Both the position numbers and the translations under genes were made by a program. A stretch of 64,000 bases of DNA from Myxococcales bacterium (GTDB lineage: Bacteria; Myxococcota_A; Bradymonadia; UBA7976; UBA1532): positions 55,323 through 119,322 of the forward strand of contig JACKDN010000025.1 in assembly GCA_020633465.1 (NCBI GenBank), read 5' to 3'. Shown here one piece after another: positions 29,827 to 38,228 of the stretch. Each line of letters starts with the position of its first letter. The first letter of the stretch is position 1. The notes under the pieces were generated by a model. That model was given only the letters and a program-made list of their open reading frames with translations. It was not told where the DNA came from and did not search any database.

Positions 29827-30742
29827 GGGGACCTCGACGGGCGCGGTGGGCGATCAAGATACACGCTCGGCGCCGCCCGTCGCCCTCGCCCTGGCCGTCG
29901 CCATCATCGCGATCTCGTTCGCGGCGCCCTTCTTCCGCAAGGCCGCGCCCACCCCCCCGCTGGTGGCCGCGGGCCTGCGCCTGGCGATGGCCGCGGTGAT
30001 CCTGACCCCCCTGCTCGCGCGCGCTCGCGCCCGCGGCACGTTGACGCCGGCGCTCCTCCGCGCCGCCGCCCTCGCGGGCGCCTTCTACGGCCTGCACTTC
30101 GGCGCCTGGGTCTGGTCGCTCACCCTCACGTCGGTCGCCGCCTCGGTCACGCTCGTCACCGCGACGCCCCTCCTGCTGGCCCTGTGGGCCTGGCTCACCG
30201 GACGCGACCGCCCCGACCGCCGCCTCACCGCGGCCCTCGCCCTGGCCGCGGTGGGCGTGGCCCTCATCGGCGGCGCCGATCTCGAGGCGTCCCCCGGCGC
30301 GCTGGCCGGCGACGCCCTCGCCCTGCTCGGCTCGGCCGCGATGGGGGGCTACCTGCTGGTCGGACGCCGCCTGGGCCCGATGGACGTCGGCGCCTTCCAG
30401 GCCATCGCCTGCGGGGTCGGCGCCCTGTCGCTGCTCGGCGTCTCGGCCGCCCTGGGCCTTCCGCTGCGCGCCGCCTCACCCGCCGCCTGGGGCTGGCTGG
30501 CCCTCGCCACCGCGGTGCCTCAGCTCGTCGGCCACACCCTGCTGACCTGGAGCCTGCGCCACACGACCCCCACCGTCGTCGCGATGGCCACCGTCGCCGA
30601 GCCGGTGGGCGCCACCGCCCTGGCCTGGCTGTGGCTCGGCGACGCGGTGGCGCCCCTCACCGCGCTGGGCTGCGCCCTCACCCTCGCCGCCGTGCTGCTC
30701 GCCCTGCGCCGGCGTCAGTCCCCACCCTCGGGCATGCCGTAG
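29825..30742 (+). CDS. EamA (DMT) family transporter
   Basis: 305 residues, ten predicted membrane helices in two EamA repeats (AVAIIAISFAAPFFRKAAP to GVALIGGADL, and LLGSAAMGGYLLVGRRLG to LTLAAVLLALRRR). The family exports amino acids or other metabolites across the inner membrane. The ATG at 29825 overlaps the divergent lipoprotein start; GTG at 29846 would avoid this and still keep all helices. The 3' end overlaps the convergent HEAT-repeat gene by 28 bp. Confidence 0.88.
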   Translation: MGTSTGAVGDQDTRSAPPVALALAVAIIAISFAAPFFRKAAPTPPLVAAGLRLAMAAVILTPLLARARARGTLTPALLRAAALAGAFYGLHFGAWVWSLTLTSVAASVTLVTATPLLLALWAWLTGRDRPDRRLTAALALAAVGVALIGGADLEASPGALAGDALALLGSAAMGGYLLVGRRLGPMDVGAFQAIACGVGALSLLGVSAALGLPLRAASPAAWGWLALATAVPQLVGHTLLTWSLRHTTPTVVAMATVAEPVGATALAWLWLGDAVAPLTALGCALTLAAVLLALRRRQSPPSGMP

Positions 30743-31923
30743 CGGGTCCGGATCTCGCGCACCGCCGCCCGGCACAGCGCGCGCAGCCGCGGATCGGCCT
30801 GCGGCGCGTCCATCTGCTCGAGCAGCGGATCCACCGCGCTCGGCCCGCCGATGCGCCCCAGCGCCACCGCCGCGCCGCGCCGCACCACCAGATCGGCGTG
30901 GTGCAGCAGCCCCATCAGCGTCGGCTCGGCGGTGTAGTCACCCATCTCGCCGATGGTCTCGACCAGCAGCGTCAGCAGATCGGTGCTGGTGCGCGGATCG
31001 GTGGCCAGCTCGACCAGGAAGGGCACCGCCGACGCCAGGTTCGTGCGCCGCACGAAGTGCACCGCCGTCCGGCACACCTCGGTCTGATCCGACTGCAGCA
31101 CCTTGCGCAGCTGCGGCCCGTGCAGGTCGGGCCCGTGATCCTCGACCAGCGCCGTCATCGCCGCGACGCGCAGCTCCTGCGCCACCGCCGGATCGCGCGC
31201 CAGCGTGCCCATCGCCGGCACCCCCTGGCGCCCCAGCGAGCGCGCCGCCTCGAGCTGCAGCTCGGGATCGGGCACCGACAACGCCTCGCGCGCCCCCGCC
31301 ATCGCCTCGGGCGTGCCCTGGAAGCGATCGATCAGCACCAGCAGGAGCTGCCGCCGTTGCGCGTCGGGCAGCTCGCGATCGCGCCACGCCAGCAGCAGCC
31401 GCCCGGGGATGTCGTCCTCGTCGAGGCACAGGTGCTCGGTGGTCCGCGCCACGTTGCGCACCGTCGTGACGAACTCGTTGACCGGCCAGACCAGGCCCTC
31501 GCGCGCCCAGCGCACCTTGCCCTGCCCCACCGTCGCGCCGAGCGTCTTCACCAGATCGGTGATGCGCCGCCGGCTGGTCTGGTCGAGCAGCCGCCCCAGC
31601 GCGTCGTCGGGTCGCGCCCCGCCGGGCTCCAGGCTCTCGGGCATGCGGTCGCCCGCGTCGATCACCACCCGCGTGAAGGTGCGCCGCGTGCCGCGATCGT
31701 TGCGCCCGAAGGTGTCGACCAGCACCTCGAAGCCGGCCATCTCGCCGGTCATCGTCGGCCCGCTGGTGGGGCCGCCGCCGTCGTACTCGAGGCCCAGCGT
31801 CTCGGCGGCCCGGCGCCAGCAGGCCTCTTGATCCGGCTCGTTCTTGCGATTGGGGCTCTTCGCGATCCACAGCGCCGCGACGCCCAAGGCGATGGCTCCG
31901 ACGGTGAGCGCGAACTCGAGCAC
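30715..31923 (-). CDS. Membrane-anchored HEAT-repeat protein
   Basis: 402 residues from the GTG at 31923, which places a single membrane anchor at the N-terminus (LEFALTVGAIALGVAALWIA). The middle (~45-190) has no recognised domain; the C-terminal ~200 residues are HEAT-like helical pairs (ELQLEAARSLGRQGVPAMG, DLVVRRGAAVALGRIGG). HEAT solenoids mediate protein contacts. No catalytic motif is visible. The role is unknown. Confidence 0.8.
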   Translation of the reverse strand: MLEFALTVGAIALGVAALWIAKSPNRKNEPDQEACWRRAAETLGLEYDGGGPTSGPTMTGEMAGFEVLVDTFGRNDRGTRRTFTRVVIDAGDRMPESLEPGGARPDDALGRLLDQTSRRRITDLVKTLGATVGQGKVRWAREGLVWPVNEFVTTVRNVARTTEHLCLDEDDIPGRLLLAWRDRELPDAQRRQLLLVLIDRFQGTPEAMAGAREALSVPDPELQLEAARSLGRQGVPAMGTLARDPAVAQELRVAAMTALVEDHGPDLHGPQLRKVLQSDQTEVCRTAVHFVRRTNLASAVPFLVELATDPRTSTDLLTLLVETIGEMGDYTAEPTLMGLLHHADLVVRRGAAVALGRIGGPSAVDPLLEQMDAPQADPRLRALCRAAVREIRTRYGMPEGGD

Positions 31924-32069
31924 GCGCCGGTTGTAGCACGGCGTGAACGCGGCCTCCCAACTCGCGAGTGAACCGCCGTTGACGCCGCGTCCGGCGGGGC
32001 CCCGCGCGCCGCGCATCGCCGCCGTGGCACGCCCCGTGCGATGGGCCCCGGCGTCTCGAGGAGGTACCC

Positions 32070-33560
32070 ATGCCGTCGCCCGTTCGTCCCATCCGCGCCC
32101 TGACCCACCCGCTGTGGTGGGTCGCGCTCGCCCTGCTGGTGATCAACGATCACCTCTTCAAGGGGGCCGGCGTCCTACCCCAACCCATCGTCGGAAAGCT
32201 GAGTGACTTCGCGGGCTTGTTCGCCGCCCCCATGGTGCTGGCGGCGCTGCTTCGGCTGCGCGACCGCCGCGCCGTCGCCGCGGCCCACGGCGCCGTCGCG
32301 CTGGTGTTCGCCGGGATCAACCTGTCCCCGGCCTTCGCGGGCGGCTTCGAGGCGCTGGCCGCCGCGACGCCCTGGCCCTGGAGCATCTACGTCGATCCGA
32401 CCGACCTGGTGGCGCTGCCGATGGTGCCGCTGTCGTGGGCGCTGCTGGTGCCCTGGGCGGCGCGGCCGGCACCCTCGGCGCGCGCGCTGCTGCCGCGGGC
32501 GGGCCTGGCCGTCGGCGCCTGGGCCTGCGTCGCCACGTCGCCGCCGCCCGAGCCCGCGCCGCTGACCCAGGACAACCCGCCCGGCGCCCCCCAGCTGGTG
32601 TTCCCCAGCGCGGTCGCCACCTTCGTGCTGGCCAACGACACGCCGGTCGGGCAGGTGGTGCGCGTCCGCGCCGTCCGCGACGACATCGACTGGGCCTGCC
32701 CGTCGGTCGTCGCCGCCCCCGACGTGGTGCTGCGCCGCGACGACTTCGGCCCCGCCGAGACCTGGATCCTCGACCCCCAGCGCGCCCTGCCCCTGCGCGT
32801 GCCCACCTTCAGCGGCTGCGGCGTCTGGCTGATCGAGGTCGCCGGCGCGCCGCCCCGCGTGGCCGCCTGGCTGATCACCGACTACTTCGCCGAGAACCTG
32901 CCGACGCACACGGACGACCTGGTCGACCACCCTCGCGCGCTGCGCCTGGCCGAGATCGACGGCGCGCCCGTGCTGCTCGACCACGCCGTGCTGCACCCCG
33001 CCCCGCCGACGGTGGCCGACGCGCCCACCGACGCCTGCGCGGCGCCGGCCGCGGGCGCCGGCCTCGACTGGACGCCGCCGCCCTACGGCACGCACACCCT
33101 CGAGGCGCGGACGGTGGGCGCCGACGGCTGCCACGCGCTCACCTTCGACGCCGGCCGCTGGTACCTTTGCCTGCCCCGCTTCCCGCTGCCCTTCGAGGCG
33201 GGCGACACGCTGACGATCCGCGCCATCGGCCAGGCCGAAGAGGGCGTGGAGATCGAGGGCCCGGGCGCCCGCCTGCGCGCCCTGCGTGGCCCCCTGCCCC
33301 TGCCCGGCACCACGCTCGAGTCGATCGAAGGCTGCGTGGGGCACCGCCGCGACTGCGGCGCCTTCGTCGAGCCCCTGACCCTGACCGTCGAGGGCCGCAC
33401 GGCCCGGGCCGGCGAGGCCCTGATCCTGGACGACACGCGCACGCTCCACGTCGTGCGCGCCGAGTACACCCCGCTGCACACCGCCGCCTGCGGCGCCGGC
33501 CGCGTCGACAAGGCCTGGGCCGAGACCGTGCTGATCGAGACCCTGGAGGACGACCGATGA
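32070..33560 (+). CDS. Membrane protein of unknown function
   Basis: 496 residues. The first ~150 residues hold four or five hydrophobic helices (THPLWWVALALLVIND, LSDFAGLFAAPMVLAALL, AHGAVALVFAGINL, LPMVPLSWALLVPWA). The rest is a soluble, Cys-containing region with beta character. GAGGAGGTACCC precedes the ATG. Its stop overlaps the start of the VWA lipoprotein (ATGA), so the pair is co-translated and probably works together at the envelope. I recognise no domain. Confidence 0.75.
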   Translation: MPSPVRPIRALTHPLWWVALALLVINDHLFKGAGVLPQPIVGKLSDFAGLFAAPMVLAALLRLRDRRAVAAAHGAVALVFAGINLSPAFAGGFEALAAATPWPWSIYVDPTDLVALPMVPLSWALLVPWAARPAPSARALLPRAGLAVGAWACVATSPPPEPAPLTQDNPPGAPQLVFPSAVATFVLANDTPVGQVVRVRAVRDDIDWACPSVVAAPDVVLRRDDFGPAETWILDPQRALPLRVPTFSGCGVWLIEVAGAPPRVAAWLITDYFAENLPTHTDDLVDHPRALRLAEIDGAPVLLDHAVLHPAPPTVADAPTDACAAPAAGAGLDWTPPPYGTHTLEARTVGADGCHALTFDAGRWYLCLPRFPLPFEAGDTLTIRAIGQAEEGVEIEGPGARLRALRGPLPLPGTTLESIEGCVGHRRDCGAFVEPLTLTVEGRTARAGEALILDDTRTLHVVRAEYTPLHTAACGAGRVDKAWAETVLIETLEDDR

Positions 33561-35164
33561 TGCGCCCGAACGCTCCCCTCACCCTGTGCCTGATCCTCGG
33601 CGCCCTCGGCTGCAGCGACGGCGGCGGCGGCTCGGCGTCCGGCGGCGGCGGCGACTTCCCCGCGGCCGATCCCGCGCCGCCCACCACCAACGCGGGCCCC
33701 GGCGCCACCGGCGTCGGCCAGATCGGCGCGCAGGACTTCGGCCTGTTCCGCCAGATCCTCGACGACGGCAACATCCCCGCGCCGGGCACCCTGGACGCGG
33801 TCGGCTTCTTCGCCGAGCACAAGCTCGACTACCCGCAGCCCGAATGCGGCGAGGACATCTGCGTGCACGCGCTGCTGGGCGTGCAGGGCAACATGGTGAA
33901 CGGCGGCGACTGCACGGTCATCCAGATCGGCATGAACTCGCCCCTGCGGCCCGACGCCGCCGATCGGCCCCCGCTCGACCTGGTGCTGGCGCTGGACGTC
34001 AGCGGCTCGATGCGGGGGGCGCCCATCGAGGCGCTGCGCGTCGGGCTGCACCGCATGCTCGACCACCTGGGCCCCGACGACACGGTCACCCTGGTGCCCT
34101 ACGCCACCGAGGCCTTCGTGGCGCTCGAGCCGACCGGCCTCGAAGACCGCCCGCGCCTCGAGGCCGCCATCGACGCCCTGGCGACCCGCGGCAACACGAA
34201 CATCTACGACGGCCTCTTCCTGGCCTTCGAGCAGGCCGAGCAGCGCCGCGCGCCCGACCGCGAGGCGCGCGTGGTGCTGCTGTCGGACGGCGTCGCCACC
34301 ACCGGCCTCGTCGAGCCCGCGCGCCTGCGCCGGCTGGCCGAGGCCTACGCGCGGCGCGGCATCGGCGTCACCACCATCGGCGTGGGCCGCGACTTCGACG
34401 TCGACGTCATGCGCGGCATCGCCGAGGTCGGCGCGGGCAACTTCTACTTCCTCGAGAGCCCCGCCGCCGTCGAGGAGGTGTTCGTCGACGAGGTGCAGAC
34501 GTTCCTGGTGCCGGTCGCGCTCGACGCCACGCTCGAGCTGCGCCTCGGCCCGCATTACGTGGTGCGCGGCGCCTACGGCACGCACGCCTGGCGCGGCGGG
34601 CGCCACGGGGGCAAGGCCGAGCTGCCCGCGCTGTTCCTCGCCGGCCGCCAGCGCGCGGACGATCCCGTCGCCGAGACCGGGCGCCGCGGCGGCGGCAGCG
34701 GCGTGCTGGTCGAGCTGGGCGTGGTGCCCGGCGCGACGGCCCCCGCCGGCGAGCCCGTCGGCGTCGTCGAGCTCAGCTTCACCGATCCCCGCACCGGTGA
34801 GCGCCGGCGGCAGACCAGCGAGGTGGTCAACCCGCTGACCCCGGGCGAGATGCCGGCCGCCGGCTGGTTCACCGACGACACCGTCGCCAAGGGCTTCGTG
34901 ATGCTGAACCTGTACGTGGGCTTCGAGCTGGCCATGGAGCTGACGCGCGACGGCGACGTGCCCACGGCGCTCGCGACGCTGCGGGCCCTGCGGGTGGCGG
35001 TGCAGGACTGGCTGCTCGACCACCCCGATCCGGACGTCACCGACGATCTGCGCTACGTCGACCGCTTCGTGCAGCTGCTCGAGCAGCGCCGCGCCTCGGC
35101 CGGCTTCAGCCGCCCGCCCGCCGGCGAGGTGCAGCGACCCGCCAACCCCTGGCCGGCCGACTGA
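33557..35164 (+). CDS. VWA-domain lipoprotein (YfbK-like)
   Basis: 535 residues. Lipoprotein signal (CLILGALGC) and a Gly/Ser/Asp linker, then an N-terminal domain and a von Willebrand A domain from ~135 with an intact MIDAS start (LALDVSGSM), RGNTNIYDGL and VVLLSDGVATTG. The C-terminal region is beta-rich with a final helical piece, as in YfbK-type proteins. The MIDAS metal suggests ligand or partner binding at the cell surface. Translationally coupled to the upstream membrane protein. Confidence 0.9.
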   Translation: MMRPNAPLTLCLILGALGCSDGGGGSASGGGGDFPAADPAPPTTNAGPGATGVGQIGAQDFGLFRQILDDGNIPAPGTLDAVGFFAEHKLDYPQPECGEDICVHALLGVQGNMVNGGDCTVIQIGMNSPLRPDAADRPPLDLVLALDVSGSMRGAPIEALRVGLHRMLDHLGPDDTVTLVPYATEAFVALEPTGLEDRPRLEAAIDALATRGNTNIYDGLFLAFEQAEQRRAPDREARVVLLSDGVATTGLVEPARLRRLAEAYARRGIGVTTIGVGRDFDVDVMRGIAEVGAGNFYFLESPAAVEEVFVDEVQTFLVPVALDATLELRLGPHYVVRGAYGTHAWRGGRHGGKAELPALFLAGRQRADDPVAETGRRGGGSGVLVELGVVPGATAPAGEPVGVVELSFTDPRTGERRRQTSEVVNPLTPGEMPAAGWFTDDTVAKGFVMLNLYVGFELAMELTRDGDVPTALATLRALRVAVQDWLLDHPDPDVTDDLRYVDRFVQLLEQRRASAGFSRPPAGEVQRPANPWPAD

Positions 35165-35286
35165 GCTCGCGCGGCAGGTGGACGCGTGGCCCGAGAGGCT
35201 CTGACGGCTTGCCTCGCGGCCCCGCCCTGTGCAGGATGCAGGCGCCGCGCGCCCGGAGGCCGCGGCGGCCGCACGAAGGAGGATGC

Positions 35287-35931
35287 ATGCAGGGCAGGGT
35301 GTTCGGGCTGTTGGTGGTGCTGCTCGGGGCGGGCAACGCGTGGGCCGAGGACGCGATGCGCACGGTCGAGGTCACGCCGGACAAGGTCGAGCAGGGCAAG
35401 GCGCTGTTCAGCCTCTGCGCCCCCTGTCACGCGCCCGCCGAGGGTCAGACGGTGGCCCACGCGGCGCACCTCGACAGCAAGACCTTCCTCGAGGCCGCCA
35501 GCGACTCGATGATCGTCGACACCATCCTCAAGGGCCGGCCCGGCACGGCGATGGTGGCCTGGAGCCCGGTGCTGACCAAGGCGCAGGCCGAGGCCGTCGT
35601 GGCCTTCCTGCGCGACCGCACGAAGACCCAGCCGGCCAAGCTCGACGAGTCGCCGGTGAAGGGCGACACGGGGCGCGGCGCCGAGGTGTTCGTGAAGAGC
35701 TGCGTCACCTGCCACAACATGAGCGGCGGCCACCGCGAGTGGGGCACCGGCATCCTGCGCAAGGGCTTCCAGGCCGCGGTGACGCCGGGCTACCTGCGCT
35801 ACATCATCAAGCACGGCAAGTCGGGCACGGCGATGCAGCCCTTCGCCAAGGGCACGAGCCCGCTGCCCGAGCTGAACCTGACGCCCGAGCAGATCGAGGA
35901 CGTCGTCACCTTCCTGCGCAAGGGCATCTGA
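35287..35931 (+). CDS. Di-haem cytochrome c
   Basis: 214 residues. Signal peptide (VFGLLVVLLGAGNAWA), then two cytochrome c domains, each with a CxxCH haem site (CAPCH and CVTCH). Axial Met candidates lie in PGTAMVAW and SGTAMQPF. It is a periplasmic electron carrier. AAGGAGG sits just before the ATG. No oxidase or dehydrogenase is adjacent; the M23 protein follows on the same strand after 36 bp. Confidence 0.92.
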   Translation: MQGRVFGLLVVLLGAGNAWAEDAMRTVEVTPDKVEQGKALFSLCAPCHAPAEGQTVAHAAHLDSKTFLEAASDSMIVDTILKGRPGTAMVAWSPVLTKAQAEAVVAFLRDRTKTQPAKLDESPVKGDTGRGAEVFVKSCVTCHNMSGGHREWGTGILRKGFQAAVTPGYLRYIIKHGKSGTAMQPFAKGTSPLPELNLTPEQIEDVVTFLRKGI

Positions 35932-35967
35932 GCCCGGCGGGGCTGCCGGCCCCGCCCGCGCCGCGTC

Positions 35968-37287
35968 ATGCGCCCGCTGGCTCTCCTCGCGCTGCTCTGC
36001 CTCGCGGCGCCCGCCGCCGCGGACGGCCCGCCCGCCCCCGCGCCGCTGACCTGGGCCCACGCGCCGCCCCCCTTCGCGCCGCGCGTGCGGACCGGCGTGA
36101 AGGGCCTGCGCCCGAAGCGCCGCGGCCTCGTCGACCTCGACCGCTGGCCGGCCGAGCCCGCGTCCCCGCCGACCGCCGAGATCGATCCCATCGCCTTCGG
36201 CGACGCGCTCGAGGCGCTGTGCGTGTGGCTGCCGCGCAAGCGCCGCGCGCGCTGGTCGCACGACGTGCTCGACGCGGCGAAGGCCTTCGAGGTCGATCCC
36301 TTCCTGCTGGGCGCGCTGATCTTTCGGCAGAGCCGGTGCCGGTCGTTCCAGAAGAGCGACTTCGGGGTCGGGCTGACGCAGATCCACCCGGCGATGCACC
36401 GGCCGCACCTGTTCGACGGGGCTTACCGCTACCACGTGTGGACCGGCGAGCGATGGGACCGCCGCATCCTCGACCTGCCCGACGTGAAGTTCACCGCGGC
36501 CAACCTGAAGTCGGCGCGCGGCAACGTGTTCCTGGCCGCGGCGCTGCTGAAGGTGGCGGCCGAGCAGTGCCCGGCCAACGACGGCGCCTTCGGCTCGGTG
36601 CCGCACCGGCACCCGGTGTCGCACTTCGTCTGGGGGGACACCGTGCGCGGGGCCGGCGCCGAGGATCGCATCCTCACCGACCGCCGCAGGCTGCTCGAGT
36701 ACTACGGCGGGCAGCGCGGCCCTCCGCGGGGGAAGTGGCGCGGGCTGACGCTGCACAGCCCGCTCGACGGGGCGCCGCGCAAGCTGACCAGCCTGATGGG
36801 CGAGCCGCGCCAGGGCGGGCGGCGGCGCCACATGGGCCTCGACTTCGAGTCGGCCTCGGGCGAGCCGGTGCGCGCGGTGGCCGACGGCACCGTGTTCTTC
36901 GCCGGCGTCGACCGCAAGCGCGGGCCGTCGATGAACGTGCCGCCCGAGGACATCCCCAAGGTGAAGGCCCGCACGATGGCGCCGGGCGGGCTGCTGGTGA
37001 TGATCCGGCACGAGGGCGGCCTGGTGTCGGCCTACATGCACCTGTCGAGCTACAACGTCCGCCAGGGCGACGTGGTGCAGGCCGGCGCGCTCATCGGGCG
37101 CGTGGGCCGCACCGGCATGCAGCGCTCGGCGGCGCACCTGCACTTCGAGCTGCGGCACGACGGGCACCACGTCGATCCGCTGCCGCACGTGAAGCCCTAC
37201 GTCTTCCTGCCCGGCGACACGTGGCGCGGGCGGCGCGAGGCCTGGGAGAAGAAGCGGCGGAAGCGCCGGCGGAAGCGCCGGCGCTGA
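35968..37287 (+). CDS. SLT-like + M23 (LytM) cell-wall protein
   Basis: 439 residues. Signal peptide (LALLALLCLAAPAAA). Residues ~100-210 resemble an SLT lysozyme-fold domain (DPFLLGALIFRQSRC, GVGLTQIHP), but the catalytic Glu position is Gln121 in FRQS. Residues ~270-410 are an M23 peptidase with RRHMGLDF (HxxxD) and AAHLHFEL (HxH), so the endopeptidase site looks complete. The C-terminus is a Lys/Arg cluster that could hold the protein to the wall or membrane. A peptidoglycan endopeptidase with a binding-only lysozyme fold is the best reading. Confidence 0.85.
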   Translation: MRPLALLALLCLAAPAAADGPPAPAPLTWAHAPPPFAPRVRTGVKGLRPKRRGLVDLDRWPAEPASPPTAEIDPIAFGDALEALCVWLPRKRRARWSHDVLDAAKAFEVDPFLLGALIFRQSRCRSFQKSDFGVGLTQIHPAMHRPHLFDGAYRYHVWTGERWDRRILDLPDVKFTAANLKSARGNVFLAAALLKVAAEQCPANDGAFGSVPHRHPVSHFVWGDTVRGAGAEDRILTDRRRLLEYYGGQRGPPRGKWRGLTLHSPLDGAPRKLTSLMGEPRQGGRRRHMGLDFESASGEPVRAVADGTVFFAGVDRKRGPSMNVPPEDIPKVKARTMAPGGLLVMIRHEGGLVSAYMHLSSYNVRQGDVVQAGALIGRVGRTGMQRSAAHLHFELRHDGHHVDPLPHVKPYVFLPGDTWRGRREAWEKKRRKRRRKRRR

Positions 37288-37297
37288 GCGGGGCGGA

Positions 37298-38113
37298 TCA
37301 GAGGAAGAAGTCGGGCGTCAGCGTGGCGCCGGGGGTCACCGCGTACTGGTCGAGGTCGGTGACGCCCTCGGCGGTCAGCACCTCGTCGTCGATGAAGAAG
37401 TTGCCGGTGCAGTCGAGGCCGCGGGTCAGGATGGCGTGCGCGGCGTCGGCCATGATGTCCACCGTGCGGCTGGTGCTGGCCATCGCGTCGCCGCCGAGCA
37501 GGTTGCGCACGGCGGCCGTGTCGATCGAGGTGCGCGGCCACAGGGCGTTGACCGCCACCTTGCCGCGGAACTCCTCGGCCATGCCCAGCACGCACATGCT
37601 CATGCCGTACTTCGCCATGGTGTAGGCCACGTGGTTCTTGAACCACTTGGGATCCATGTTCAGGGGCGGCGAGATGTTCAGGATGTGCGGCGTCTCGCTC
37701 TTCAGCAGGTGCGGCAGCGTCAGCTTCGACACCAGGTAGGTGCCGCGCGTGTTGACCTGGTGCATCAGGTCGAAGCGCTTCATCGGCGTCTGCCGGGTGC
37801 CGGTCAGCATGATGGCGCTGGCGTTGTTGATGGTGATGTCGATGCCGCCGAAGGCGTCGATGGCCTTGTCCACGGCGGCCTGCACCGCGTCCTCGTCGCG
37901 CACGTCGACCACGCAGGGCAGCGCCTTGCCGCCCGCCGCCTCGATCTTCTCGGCCGCCGTGTACAGCGTGCCGGGCAGCTTGGGGTGCGGCTCGGCGGTC
38001 TTCGCCGCGAGGACGATGTTGGCGCCGTCGCGGGCGGCGCGCAGGGCCATCGCCTCGCCGATGCCGCGGCTGGCGCCGGTGATGAACAGGGTCTTGCCTT
38101 CGAGGGTGCGCAT
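37298..38113 (-). CDS. Short-chain dehydrogenase/reductase (HSDL2-like)
   Basis: 271 residues. Cofactor motif TGASRGIG near the N-terminus, NNASAI, catalytic Ser in ILNISPP and YTMAKYG (Tyr and Lys of YxxxK). The sequence follows the HSDL2-like branch, which acts on lipid or hydroxy-acyl substrates in many organisms. The start at 38113 is chosen over upstream codons because it begins right at the Rossmann strand. It converges with the M23 gene 10 bp away. Confidence 0.92.
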   Translation of the reverse strand: MRTLEGKTLFITGASRGIGEAMALRAARDGANIVLAAKTAEPHPKLPGTLYTAAEKIEAAGGKALPCVVDVRDEDAVQAAVDKAIDAFGGIDITINNASAIMLTGTRQTPMKRFDLMHQVNTRGTYLVSKLTLPHLLKSETPHILNISPPLNMDPKWFKNHVAYTMAKYGMSMCVLGMAEEFRGKVAVNALWPRTSIDTAAVRNLLGGDAMASTSRTVDIMADAAHAILTRGLDCTGNFFIDDEVLTAEGVTDLDQYAVTPGATLTPDFFL

Positions 38114-38228
38114 GGGGCCTCCGGGGTGACGCGGTGCTGGGCTCGGCGGGCAGAGTAGGACACCGCGGCGCGGCCGTCGACGCACGCGTTGTTGCATCCG
38201 ACGGCCGATCTGCGCACCATCACACACC

